Shown here: positions 5,420 through 14,248 of the stretch, in pieces
How positions within the stretch are numbered: the stretch's first letter is position 1
How the letters are laid out: each line of letters opens with the position of its first letter
Program-made: the position numbers and the translations under genes
Notes under the pieces: model-generated
The model's database searches: none
What the model was told of the DNA's origin: nothing
Seen by the model: the letters and a program-made list of their open reading frames with translations, nothing else
From: Campylobacteraceae bacterium
Lineage (GTDB): Bacteria; Campylobacterota; Campylobacteria; Campylobacterales; Sulfurospirillaceae
Assembly: GCA_019162915.1 (NCBI GenBank)
Contig: JAFLKZ010000122.1
Span: 11,640 to 28,435, forward strand
DNA: 16,796 nucleotides
Direction: 5' to 3'

Positions 5420-8400
5420 TTAGGTTACAATTCCCTTTTCATACCACTTTCTAAGCCATGCATCGAGAGGATACATAAACTTATAAATGGCTGGGACAAC
5501 GACTAGTGTTAAGATAGTTGAGCTGACTAATCCACCAATGATGGCAAGTGCCATTGGAGAGTTTGCTTCATGCCCTGCTCCACTTCCAAAAGCGAGTGGT
5601 ATCATAGCGCCTATCATCGCAAAAGTAGTCATAAGAATAGGACGAAGACGTTTTTCTCCTGCTTCCAAAAGAGCCGCGTCAACATCTTTCCCCTCTTTAA
5701 TAGCTCTATTGGCAAAGTCAACAACCAAAATAGCATTTTTACCTACCATTCCTAGTAGAAGGATAATACCTATCATCACAAAAAGACTAAAAGAGTTGCC
5801 CGTGAGATAAAGCGCAACCATAACGCCTGTAAAGGAGAGTGGCATAGAAATCATAATAATAAAAGGCTGAATCAACGACTCATAAAGCGCGGCCAAAATC
5901 AAATAGATAAGAATGATGGCAAGTAATACAGCAGCCCCAAAAGCTTTAGTAGTATCTTTCATATTTTCAACATCACCGGTAAATCTATAATGGTATCCTT
6001 TGGGGAGGATTTCGCTCATTTTATGATCAACTTTGGAGACTACTTTATCGAGTGATGTACCAAAAATATTGGCGGTGACAAGTATCTTTCGCTCACGGTC
6101 AAATCGATTGATAGAAGCTGCTCCTGTGCTTTCTTCAAAGGCAATAAGTCCTTCTAATGCAACAAATTGCCCATTGGCATTGCGTACTTGGAGTTTTTTC
6201 ATATCTTCCATGGAACTTCTAAACTCATCACGAAATCGAACGGTGATATCAAATTGTCTACCATTATCTTCATAATAAGAGATAGCACTATCGCTTGAGT
6301 AAGCAGAGCCCAAAATGGAAGCGATATCTTTGACGCTGACACCTACTCTTTGTGCATTTTCACGCAAAATAGTTATCTTTATCTCAGGTTTACCGCTTTC
6401 ATAATCACTATCAACATCTACAATTCCCTCAGTTTGCTTTAAAAACTCCATCAATTGATGGGAAGTTTTTTCCAATACTTCTAGCTTCTCACCGGTAAGA
6501 ACAATTTGTAAAGGTGCTGTCGTTCCCCCTGAATCAAAGTCATCTACTTTGGAAACGGTGATACTCATACCTTCAATGGATTTAAGTTTTTCGCGGTATT
6601 TTTGGATGATTTGCTCTTGGGTGACATTTCTCTCTTTAACGGGTTTAAGCTTGGCGTAAATGCGTGCTTTATGGATTTCTTTAGCAGCACTATATCCAAT
6701 AGAAACGATAGAATAAGAGATAGTTTCATCATTTTTAAGTATCTCATCGATAGGCATTACTTTTTCTTTTATTGTTTCGAGATTAATGCCAACAGGTGCT
6801 TTGATAGCGATTTGGAATTCACTATTGTCTTGCATTGGTAAAAAGTTCATACCTACTTTTAATGTTGTAGAAGCGATAAGAAGTCCAATAGTACCTAAAA
6901 GAGTGAGTGTTTTAAAACGGATAAGAGGTTTTAAAATCCACACATACGCTCTATCAATAGCTTTAAAAATAGGCTCAGTTGCATAGTAAAATTTATTTTC
7001 CTTCGCACTTAGTAGTCGAGCGCCTAGTGTAGGAACAAACATAACCGCGACCAAATAAGAAATCAAGATACCAGATACAACGGTCATAGCAAAAGAGTTA
7101 AAGAACATACCTACAATTCCATCCATAAACGCAACAGGGATAAAAACAGCAAGTAAAACTGCTGAGATAGCGAGGATAGAAAAAGCTACCTCTTTGATGC
7201 CTTCAAAAGAAGCTTGAAAAGGCTTCATACCTTCTTCCATCTTTTTCATAATATTTTCGATAACCACGATAGCATCATCAATAAAAATACCAATAGCAAG
7301 CGTTAGACCGATAAGCGTTAAGCGGTTAAGGTCATAGCCTAGCATATTGATGATGGCAAATGTTCCGATAACAGAAGTCGGAATGGCAAGTGCTGAGACG
7401 ATAGTCGCTGTAAAGTTACGTAAAAATATGAAAACAATAAAGATAGAAAGAAGTGCGCCAAAGATAAGGTCAAATCTTACATTGTTGATGTTAACCATAA
7501 TTTTTTCTGATTGGTCTTGTAAGATTTTTATCTCATAATCAGTTCCGCTGAGCATCTCAAGTTTAGGTATCGTCTTTTTAACTTCTTTGATGATGTTGAT
7601 GACGTTTTCACCTGCTATTTTTTTAACTTCTAGTGTTACGCCTCGCTGACCATTGTAAGAAGAAAAACTTTTGGGATCACTTAGTCCATCAACAACCGTA
7701 GCAACATCTTTCAGTCTTACACCAGGTTTTACTAAAATATCTTCTACCTCTTCGATACTTGTAGCATCACCTTCTGCTTTGATGATGATTTCTTGATTTT
7801 GGTTAATGATTTTTCCAGTACCTTGCTTGACGTTTTGTTTTTGGATGATACCACTCAAATCTGAAGCACTAAGCGCATATTTGTTGAGCAAAAATGGGTC
7901 TATAAAAATACGAATTTCTCTATCCCTATAACCTAAAATATTTACTTCTCCAACACCTTTGATGCGTTGGAGTTGAGGTTTTAGTTTTTCATTGGAAAGT
8001 CTCATCAACGCAGTGGTATCGTCATTTTTACCCGCTATAAAAAGGTTAATAACACTACCACTTGCCCCTAGCTTTTTAACGATAGGTTTATCGACTTCTT
8101 TGGGAAGATTTAAGGCTCCTATTTTATCTCGAACATCATTGGTGGCAACATTTAAGTTTTTGTTGAGTTTAAATTGTACGGTGACAACGCTAAAGCCCTC
8201 ATAACTTGTTGACATAATCTTATCGATACCATCAACACCAGAGACGGCTTCTTCTATCTTGTCGGTAACTTTTGACTCAACTGTTGATGGGTCCGCACCA
8301 TTGTAGGTTGTTTGAACGGTGACGATAGGAAAATCAACATTGGGAAAAAGATTGATAGGCATAGAGTTGTATGCCATTAATCCAAAAACAATGAAGGTCA

Positions 8401-8449
8401 AAACCCCCATTAAGGTGGTGATGGGGCGGTTTATAGCTAATTTATACAT
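5420..8449 (-). CDS. RND efflux pump, CmeF/HefC-like (HAE1 family)
   Basis: This 1009-residue inner-membrane proton antiporter is the energy-driven part of a tripartite efflux pump. It begins with the N-terminal helix typical of the family (LAINRPITTLMGVLTFIVFG). The first large periplasmic domain runs to about residue 325, helices 2-6 to about 475, the second periplasmic domain to about 835, and helices 8-12 to the end. The proton-relay residues are present: D391-D392 in GIFIDDAIVVIEN (helix 4) and K904 in GMVGKNAILVVDFA (helix 10). R934 and R936 lie in RLRPILMT. The length agrees with Campylobacter CmeF (about 1005) rather than AcrB/CmeB (about 1040-1050). The start lies 3 bp after the adaptor stop with only GGAA as a ribosome binding site, so coupled translation is likely. 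Exported substrates cannot be read from sequence; drugs, bile salts or solvents are typical. Confidence 0.93.
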   Translation of the reverse strand: MYKLAINRPITTLMGVLTFIVFGLMAYNSMPINLFPNVDFPIVTVQTTYNGADPSTVESKVTDKIEEAVSGVDGIDKIMSTSYEGFSVVTVQFKLNKNLNVATNDVRDKIGALNLPKEVDKPIVKKLGASGSVINLFIAGKNDDTTALMRLSNEKLKPQLQRIKGVGEVNILGYRDREIRIFIDPFLLNKYALSASDLSGIIQKQNVKQGTGKIINQNQEIIIKAEGDATSIEEVEDILVKPGVRLKDVATVVDGLSDPKSFSSYNGQRGVTLEVKKIAGENVINIIKEVKKTIPKLEMLSGTDYEIKILQDQSEKIMVNINNVRFDLIFGALLSIFIVFIFLRNFTATIVSALAIPTSVIGTFAIINMLGYDLNRLTLIGLTLAIGIFIDDAIVVIENIMKKMEEGMKPFQASFEGIKEVAFSILAISAVLLAVFIPVAFMDGIVGMFFNSFAMTVVSGILISYLVAVMFVPTLGARLLSAKENKFYYATEPIFKAIDRAYVWILKPLIRFKTLTLLGTIGLLIASTTLKVGMNFLPMQDNSEFQIAIKAPVGINLETIKEKVMPIDEILKNDETISYSIVSIGYSAAKEIHKARIYAKLKPVKERNVTQEQIIQKYREKLKSIEGMSITVSKVDDFDSGGTTAPLQIVLTGEKLEVLEKTSHQLMEFLKQTEGIVDVDSDYESGKPEIKITILRENAQRVGVSVKDIASILGSAYSSDSAISYYEDNGRQFDITVRFRDEFRSSMEDMKKLQVRNANGQFVALEGLIAFEESTGAASINRFDRERKILVTANIFGTSLDKVVSKVDHKMSEILPKGYHYRFTGDVENMKDTTKAFGAAVLLAIILIYLILAALYESLIQPFIIMISMPLSFTGVMVALYLTGNSFSLFVMIGIILLLGMVGKNAILVVDFANRAIKEGKDVDAALLEAGEKRLRPILMTTFAMIGAMIPLAFGSGAGHEANSPMALAIIGGLVSSTILTLVVVPAIYKFMYPLDAWLRKWYEKGIVT

Positions 8450-8452
8450 AGG

Positions 8453-9151
8453 CTATTCCATGATGATCATGCCATTGCCAAAGAGTCCTGGCATGACATC
8501 AGTTGCTTTGACTTCGGCTTGCATTTCTCTCGTACTTGCGATAACCGTTGGATATACTTTGGAAATAACACCTTCGTATTTTTTGTCACTTCCATCCACT
8601 CGGTATTGAAATTTTTGCCCTACTTTTACTTTTTGCCAATATTTTTCATCAAACTTTAAAACCAATTTGACATCATTTTGTGCTACAACATTGATAAGTT
8701 TAGTTTGTGAACCTAGTACGATATTGCCTAGTTCCGTATTTTTAGCGGTTATAATTAAATTATAGGGTGCTCGAAGTTCTGTTTTTTTAAAGACAATTTC
8801 TTTGTTTTGAGCATTTAAGACGCTAATATCTTTATCATAAGTATAATTTTCCATCTTTTCTTTGTCGATAACATCAGCTATCTTGGCATACCTCGCATAC
8901 GTTTTAGCAGAATGTTCTGCATTTTTTTGTGCGATTTCTAACTCTTTTTTCTCCCCAGCATTGTTTAAAGAAAGGATTAAATCACCTTTTTTAACTTTGT
9001 CTCCAACCTCTACATGTAAAGCTCCTACAACGCCAGAAATGGAGAGTCCAAGCTCTGAGCTTTTTTCACTGACAACATCAAATGTTGCATAAACTTCCCC
9101 TGCAATCAAGGCTTGAAACATAAATAGTGTGGCTATAAAAACTTTTTTCAT
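8453..9151 (-). CDS. Short periplasmic adaptor (membrane fusion protein), CmeE/HefB-like
   Basis: This 232-residue adaptor should link the RND pump to the outer-membrane channel. A signal peptide covers residues 1-22 (hydrophobic core VFIATLFMFQALIAG) and has no lipobox cysteine, so the protein is probably periplasmic rather than lipid-anchored. The first lipoyl half is at about 37-62 (GLSISGVVGALHVEVGDKVKKGDLIL), a short alpha-helical hairpin at about 66-120, and the second lipoyl half at about 124-148 (LRAPYNLIITAK). A beta-barrel region follows to the end. The last, membrane-proximal domain found in AcrA is largely missing. The family is often 350-400 residues, but CmeE (about 246) and HefB are similarly short, so this is a normal member of that subclass and not a truncation. 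ATGA overlaps couple it to the channel gene upstream. Confidence 0.88.
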   Translation of the reverse strand: MKKVFIATLFMFQALIAGEVYATFDVVSEKSSELGLSISGVVGALHVEVGDKVKKGDLILSLNNAGEKKELEIAQKNAEHSAKTYARYAKIADVIDKEKMENYTYDKDISVLNAQNKEIVFKKTELRAPYNLIITAKNTELGNIVLGSQTKLINVVAQNDVKLVLKFDEKYWQKVKVGQKFQYRVDGSDKKYEGVISKVYPTVIASTREMQAEVKATDVMPGLFGNGMIIME

Positions 9152-10368
9152 TGAATTGATCCTTTGATTTCTTTTCCCATTTCGTAGAGAACGACTGCTT
9201 TTTGGTACTCCACGTCGTTGATGGAGGTTTCTAATTCACTTTTTGCATTGTATTTATCACTGAGTGCATCAAGGTACGCGACATTGTTAACAATGCCATT
9301 TTGAAACTTTTTTTGCACTAAATCATACGTCATATCTGCTGCTTTAACACGCTCTTTTGAGGCTTCAATCTTGCGTAAAGCGATGTCATAAGAGTTTTGC
9401 GCACTCTTAAGCGAGGCTTTTGCTTTACTTTTTTCATAGGCTAATTGGCTGGTTTTAGAAAGGTACTCTTTGTGTGCTGATTCATACGAAGAACTCGTAC
9501 TTCCAAAATCAAAAATCTTCCATTGCGCCGTGAGCATCAGTGTATTTTGCCTATCAAAACCTGAGTCATTGAGTTGCTTGTAGTCATTGTCAAAGCGTGA
9601 GTAGGTATCCTCTAGTGCGATAGTAGGAAGACTTGGCGCTTTGGCGATGGTGGCTTGAGCCTTAGCAGTATGCGTCATTGCTTCAAGCGCTAAGATGTCA
9701 TATCTAGTAGCTTCACTACTCTCTTTGAGTGTGAGTGTTGAGCCAGATTGGATGCTGACACTTTGATTGGTAAGATATTCTAGGGTATTGAAAATATTGT
9801 TGATGAGAACTTCCGTTTGAAGTAGTTGAATTTTTGCTTGCTCGATACTAGAGATAATCTTTTGAATTTCATCTCCCGTAGCACTTCCCACCAATAAAAA
9901 CTTTTCAAGTCTATAGCGCTCAGCATTGAGTTGCCCTAGTTTTTGCTCAATGGATTCTTTGCTTGAAAGTGCTGATAAATAAGAGTAATAATAATAAACA
10001 ACTTTCAATACCACATCATTTTGTACCGATTGTAACGTGAAAGAAGCGTTTTTAACAAGGGCTTCTTGTTGCTCCATGAGCGCTCCTCTTTTCCCCCCAT
10101 CATAAAGGGTAAAAGAGAGCCTTGCATAACTCGTGGTACTTTTATCAGGCGATGTCATCGTCTCTTCTTGATTAAAAGACGCATTAGCTCCGATACTAAG
10201 ACTGGGCATATAACTTGTGGTAATGGCAGAACTTTTATCTTTGGCTGCTTCAAGTGTGTATTTTGAAGATTCGATTAATTTATTTCCAAGCGCTAAGTCT
10301 ACGAGTTCGGATAAGTTTCCAGCACTTAAAAAAAGTTGAAAACACAAGAGTAATCCTATTTTTTTCAT
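9148..10368 (-). CDS. TolC-like outer-membrane efflux channel, CmeD/HefA-like
   Basis: This 406-residue channel protein carries two repeats of the outer-membrane efflux protein domain. A signal peptide spans about residues 1-17 (KKIGLLLCFQLFLSAG). Recognisable family segments are the long helices around ESSKYTLEAAKDKS and YMPSLSIGA, the strand segment SFTLYDGGKRGALMEQQEAL, the helical VGSATGDEI turn, LEDTYSRFD, the second strand set WKIFDFGSTSSSYES and the final KKFQNGIVNNVAYLDALS helix. The same segments occur in the second channel of this window (15388-16614), which marks the two as paralogues. It overlaps the TetR gene by 4 bp on one side and the adaptor gene by 4 bp on the other. AAGGAATGAAAG precedes its ATG inside the end of tetR. 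The order channel-adaptor-pump matches cmeDEF and hefABC. Confidence 0.9.
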   Translation of the reverse strand: MKKIGLLLCFQLFLSAGNLSELVDLALGNKLIESSKYTLEAAKDKSSAITTSYMPSLSIGANASFNQEETMTSPDKSTTSYARLSFTLYDGGKRGALMEQQEALVKNASFTLQSVQNDVVLKVVYYYYSYLSALSSKESIEQKLGQLNAERYRLEKFLLVGSATGDEIQKIISSIEQAKIQLLQTEVLINNIFNTLEYLTNQSVSIQSGSTLTLKESSEATRYDILALEAMTHTAKAQATIAKAPSLPTIALEDTYSRFDNDYKQLNDSGFDRQNTLMLTAQWKIFDFGSTSSSYESAHKEYLSKTSQLAYEKSKAKASLKSAQNSYDIALRKIEASKERVKAADMTYDLVQKKFQNGIVNNVAYLDALSDKYNAKSELETSINDVEYQKAVVLYEMGKEIKGSIQ

Positions 10369-10979
10369 CTTTCATTCCTTGTGAAATTTTCGAGTAAAAA
10401 TGATATTTGTTCAGTGATGAAAGCTTGAGCTTCATTAAAGTGAAGGTTACTTGCTTTGGCTTTAACGGCAGCACCTTTAAGCACCAAAACGATAGTGTTA
10501 GCGAGGTTGTGTATATCGTCGATTTCAAATTCACCCAAACGCTTGCCCTCTTCTAGGCAATTGGAAATAAAATCATAATCAACTTTAAAAAAACTTTCAA
10601 AATAAGCCGTAAATAATCCTGAATTATCCACTAGCATAGAGCTTAAGAAGTGTTGGTAAAGATGCAATATCTTTTCAGATTCGTCTTTATTATCAAATTC
10701 AGAAAACTTATAAAATTGGATAATTTTTTCTTTGGCACTCATGGATGGCGTTATACTGCTCTCAAAAGCTTTGATATGTCGCTCCACAATCATGTCCCAA
10801 ATAGCAAAAACAATTTCTTCTTTATTTTTGAAATAAAGATAAACAGTTCCTTTGGCTACCCCTGCGCTTTTAGCTATCTCTTCGATGCTCGTTTGCTGAA
10901 TGCCTTTTTCACAAAAAAGGTCTATGGACGCTTTTGCAATAGAACATTTTTTTTCTTCTTTATCAATAATTCTTGCCAT
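10365..10979 (-). CDS. TetR-family repressor of the CmeDEF-like efflux operon
   Basis: This 204-residue regulator has the TetR N-terminal DNA-binding domain at about residues 10-57: IAKASIDLFCEKG, then the helix-turn-helix TSIEEIAKSAGVAKGTVYLYFKNKEEI (30-56), which is close to the family consensus. The helical C-terminal domain (about 60-200) is variable, as usual for ligand binding, and the ligand is unknown. It is the first gene of the operon and overlaps the channel gene by 4 bp, so it is transcribed together with the pump it should control. A consensus promoter and a long palindrome over the expected transcription start lie just upstream, which points to autorepression relieved by a pump substrate. 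The ATG at 10977-10979 is preceded by AAAGGAAATATTAC. Confidence 0.94.
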   Translation of the reverse strand: MARIIDKEEKKCSIAKASIDLFCEKGIQQTSIEEIAKSAGVAKGTVYLYFKNKEEIVFAIWDMIVERHIKAFESSITPSMSAKEKIIQFYKFSEFDNKDESEKILHLYQHFLSSMLVDNSGLFTAYFESFFKVDYDFISNCLEEGKRLGEFEIDDIHNLANTIVLVLKGAAVKAKASNLHFNEAQAFITEQISFLLENFTRNER

Positions 10980-10990
10980 GTAATATTTCC

Positions 10991-11017
10991 TTTAATGACT
11001 GACGGTCATTCATTAAA
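10991..11017. promoter_or_regulatory. Probable TetR operator, 27-bp palindrome
   Basis: TTTAATGACTGA-CGG-TCATTCATTAAA pairs with itself at every position except one mismatch (C10999 against C11009) and the central base. It begins 3 bp after the -10 box and covers the expected start site, about 12 bp before the tetR ATG. The inner TGACNGTCA core with TAATGA flanks is like operators of many TetR proteins. Confidence 0.8.
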
Positions 11018-11019
11018 AA

Positions 11020-11048
11020 ATAATACTATTTTTTGTGATACTTGTCAA
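11020..11048 (-). promoter_or_regulatory. Promoter of the tetR-CmeDEF-like operon
   Basis: On the minus strand TTGACA (11043-11048) is followed by a 17-bp spacer and TATTAT (11020-11025), one base off consensus. It is the strongest promoter-like match I found in the window. The operator palindrome lies directly downstream, over the start site. Confidence 0.8.
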
Positions 11049-11085
11049 ATGATAATGATAGGAATTTAAAAAGCGTGAGAGTGCT

Positions 11086-11117
11086 TTACATGTAAGGAAA
11101 AATCTTTACATGTAAAG
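11086..11117. repeat. Tandem pair of TTACATGTAA palindromes, 20 bp apart
   Basis: Two exact copies of the palindrome lie at 11086-11095 and 11106-11115; the second extends to a perfect 14-bp CTTTACATGTAAAG (11104-11117). The 20-bp period places both on the same face of the helix. They sit between the stop of the AcrB-like pump and the tetR promoter. On the minus strand the second copy is followed by ATTTTT, so it could also act as a weak terminator with a CATG loop. Confidence 0.7.
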
Positions 11118-11134
11118 CATTAAATTTTGTATCT

Positions 11135-14100
11135 TTAGACTTTTGTACGACTTAATTTTTCTTTGATACGCATGACAAGATAAAAGAACATAGGAATAAA
11201 GAGTACACCGATAAGCGTTGCCGTTATCATACCGCCTACGACCGTTGTTCCGATGATATGTCTACTAGCTGACCCAGCTCCTGTACTTATCGCTAAAGGA
11301 AGCGTTCCTACGATAAAAGCCAAAGACGTCATAATAATAGGTCTAAATCTCAGTTTTGCCGCTTCAATCGTTGCATCCATCAAGCTCATGCCTTCTCTTA
11401 GTTTTTCCATGGCAAATTCAACAATCAAAATGGCATTTTTAGCCGATAAACCAATCAGCGTGATAAGTCCAACTTGAAAATAGATATCCGCTTCCAAGCC
11501 TCTTAGGTAGACACTTAGCGCCGCACCAAAAAGAGCAAAAGGAATAGAAATAATAACCGCTAAAGGGATACTCCAACTCTCATACAACGCCGCAAGAATA
11601 AGAAATACAAATAAAGCGGCATAAAGTGAAGTGTAATTGCCTTGTTTTTCTAAGAGCTTTTCTTGGTAAGAAGTTCCTGCCCATGTGAATGTAAAGCCCT
11701 CAGGTAGGACACTCGCCGCTATCTCTTCTATGGCTTTGGTTGCATCACTCGCCGCATATCCAGGTGCGGGATTGCCTGTGATTTGGGCAGCGTTAAAGAG
11801 GTTAAATCTTTGAATAACACTCGCATCAACTTCTCTTGTGACTTTGATGAGTTCACTAATCGGCACTAATTTTCCATCACTTGAGCGTGCAAAGACATTT
11901 TTAAACTGGTCTTGCGTTGCTCTATATGCTGAGTCAGATTGAATATTGACATGGTATGTTCGGCTATAAAGGTTAAAATCATTGATGTAGCCTTGACCGA
12001 AAGTACTTTGTAATGTTTCAAAGATACTATTGATTTCAACATTCATCGATTTTGCTTTTTCCCTATCCACTTTGAGTTGATATTGTGGGACATTAGTATT
12101 GAGCGTAGTCCTTACCATCATGAGTCTTGGGTCTTTGGAAGCTTTTTCCACAATTGCTTTAACGTGTTTATCAAGTATATTTAACTCGCCACCCGTACGA
12201 TCTTGTACCCACATTTCAAAACCACCTGTCGCACTCATACCCATAATTGGAGGAGGATTTACAGGGATGACAAAGGCATCTTTGTTTTGCATAAATTGCA
12301 TCATCAATTGTCCCGCAAGCGCTTGTGAACTTTGGTTTTTTGCAGGTCTTTGATCCCAAGGTTTAAGCATAGCAAACATCAATGCTGCATCTGTTTTATA
12401 AGCAAATGTTACCAAGTCAAGTCCTGTAATAGCACCTGTTGAGTAGATATTTGGATTTTCCAAAAGTTGCTTTTCGATACCATCCGTGATTTTGGCAGAC
12501 TCTCCCAAAGAAGTAGATGGCATAAGGTAAGTTAATACCATTAAGGCACCTTTATCTTCTACGGGCACCAATCCTGTCGGTGTTTTTGCCATAACCGCAT
12601 AGGTCACATACATCAATCCACCAAATAAAAGAAGTGAAAAAAACCATAACTTGATGGTTTGTCGTGTAAAGCCTATAAAAATCTTCGTTGACCAGTCAAA
12701 AAATTCATTAAATTTTCGAATAGGCCAGATAGGTTCTTCTTCATGTTCTTTAAGAAAAATAGCACACAGCGCAGGTGTTAATGTTAAAGCTACAATACCC
12801 GAAATAACAACAGCAATAACAATAGTAATAGCAAATTGTTGGTACATAACACCACTAAAACCTCCCGTAAAAGCGGAAGGAATAAAAACAGCAGAGAGTA
12901 CTAAAACAATCGCAACAAGAGGCGTAGTAAGTTCCCTCATCGCTTCTATCGTTGCATCTTTAACACTAATCGTCTTGGTTCGTAAAATTCTCTCAACGTT
13001 TTCAATGACGATAATAGCATCATCCACTACGAGTCCAATGGCCAAGATAAGTCCAAAAAGGGTTAAAAGGTTTATCGAAAAACCAGCCGCATAAAGACCA
13101 GCAAACGTTCCCACAATAGAAACAGGAATGGCAAGCACAGGGATAATCGTTGCTCGAAGATTGCCCAAGAAAAGATAAATTAAAATAACAACAAAGATAA
13201 TGGCTTCAAATAATGTTTTAACCACCTCATTAATAGACTCCGTTACAAAGAGTGTTGCATCGTAAGGCGATTGATATTTGATGTCTTGTGGAAATTTCTT
13301 AGATAACTCTTTTAGGGTGTTATTGACAGCCTTGGCAACGTCCAATGCATTAGCACCAGGGGCTAGAAAAATACCAACGGGAATCATCGGTTCACGGCTA
13401 TATTGCGCCGTTGTATCGTAAGCATTGGCTTCAAGCTTTACTTGTGCAATATCTTTAATTTTCAGTGTCGAACCATCCGAATTGGAGCGAACAATGATAT
13501 TTTCAAACTCTTCAACACTTTGAAGTCTTCCCTCTGTAGCAATAGAATAAGTAAAGGGTTGAACTTCTTTAATAGGGGCAGCTCCGATAGAGCCTGCTAC
13601 ATATTTGTTGTTTTGACTGCGTATTAAGGCTATGATATCCGTAGGCACGATATTGTAAAAAGATAATTTATCTGGGTCAATCAACACTTTAATAGCATAA
13701 TCTTTTTGCCCAAAAATCATCGCATCACCGACACCTTTGATTCGTTTTAAATCATCAATGACGTTAACCGTAAGATAGTTTGAGATAAAAGTAGTGTCAT
13801 GTACACGGTTAGTAGAGGTAAAAGCAAAAACTTTTAAGATATCAGGTGACTTTTCTTTAACACTAATTCCTTGTCTTCTCACTTCTTCTGGTAATTTTGT
13901 AAGGGCGAGTTGGACTCTGTTGTTAACATCCACTTTTGCCTGCGCCACGTCGCTACCGACATTAAAAGAGACACTGAGTGATAAGACGCCACTTGGAGAC
14001 GCTGTTGAGGTCATATAGGTCATATTGTCGACACCATTGATGGCTTCTTCAAGGGTTGTAGAAACCGTTGTTGCTAATGTTTTTGCGTCCGCCCCAGGAT

Positions 14101-14248
14101 AGATGGCTTGTACGGTGATTTGTGGAGGAACGACAGCTGGATACTCTTTGATAGGGAGTGATATCATCGAAACCAATCCCGCCAAAATAATGATGATAGA
14201 CACGACCGTTGCAAAAATAGGTCTATTTATAAAAAATTTAGAAAACAT
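11135..14248 (-). CDS. RND multidrug efflux pump, AcrB/MexB/CmeB-like (HAE1 family)
   Basis: This 1037-residue inner-membrane proton-drug antiporter works as a trimer and captures substrates from the periplasm and membrane for export through the outer-membrane channel. It begins MFSKFFINRPIFA, the standard AcrB-like start. Family marks in order are IKEYPAVVPPQITVQAIYPGA (33-53), VDVNNRVQLALTKLPEEVRRQG (106-127), GLVVDDAIIVIENV in helix 4 with proton-relay D409-D410, GLSAKNAILIVEFA in helix 10 with K937, and the LRFRPIIMTSLAF segment. TAGATG junction: the ATG directly follows the adaptor stop, with AAGG nearby. The length and motifs place it in the AcrB-CmeB branch, distinct from the shorter pump at 5420-8449. 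No frameshift or missing relay residue is seen. Its substrates cannot be predicted reliably from sequence. Confidence 0.95.
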   Translation of the reverse strand: MFSKFFINRPIFATVVSIIIILAGLVSMISLPIKEYPAVVPPQITVQAIYPGADAKTLATTVSTTLEEAINGVDNMTYMTSTASPSGVLSLSVSFNVGSDVAQAKVDVNNRVQLALTKLPEEVRRQGISVKEKSPDILKVFAFTSTNRVHDTTFISNYLTVNVIDDLKRIKGVGDAMIFGQKDYAIKVLIDPDKLSFYNIVPTDIIALIRSQNNKYVAGSIGAAPIKEVQPFTYSIATEGRLQSVEEFENIIVRSNSDGSTLKIKDIAQVKLEANAYDTTAQYSREPMIPVGIFLAPGANALDVAKAVNNTLKELSKKFPQDIKYQSPYDATLFVTESINEVVKTLFEAIIFVVILIYLFLGNLRATIIPVLAIPVSIVGTFAGLYAAGFSINLLTLFGLILAIGLVVDDAIIVIENVERILRTKTISVKDATIEAMRELTTPLVAIVLVLSAVFIPSAFTGGFSGVMYQQFAITIVIAVVISGIVALTLTPALCAIFLKEHEEEPIWPIRKFNEFFDWSTKIFIGFTRQTIKLWFFSLLLFGGLMYVTYAVMAKTPTGLVPVEDKGALMVLTYLMPSTSLGESAKITDGIEKQLLENPNIYSTGAITGLDLVTFAYKTDAALMFAMLKPWDQRPAKNQSSQALAGQLMMQFMQNKDAFVIPVNPPPIMGMSATGGFEMWVQDRTGGELNILDKHVKAIVEKASKDPRLMMVRTTLNTNVPQYQLKVDREKAKSMNVEINSIFETLQSTFGQGYINDFNLYSRTYHVNIQSDSAYRATQDQFKNVFARSSDGKLVPISELIKVTREVDASVIQRFNLFNAAQITGNPAPGYAASDATKAIEEIAASVLPEGFTFTWAGTSYQEKLLEKQGNYTSLYAALFVFLILAALYESWSIPLAVIISIPFALFGAALSVYLRGLEADIYFQVGLITLIGLSAKNAILIVEFAMEKLREGMSLMDATIEAAKLRFRPIIMTSLAFIVGTLPLAISTGAGSASRHIIGTTVVGGMITATLIGVLFIPMFFYLVMRIKEKLSRTKV

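Noticed and set aside
11051..11069. GATAATGATA next to the tetR -35 box, resembling half of a Fur box
   Set aside because: Only about 13 of 19 positions match the Fur consensus and the right half is poor. This is expected by chance in AT-rich DNA.
10650..11069. A 139-codon plus-strand open frame antisense to tetR and its promoter
   Set aside because: Low-complexity Phe-rich translation, lies opposite a clear TetR gene and its operator, and has no ribosome binding site or homology that I recognise.
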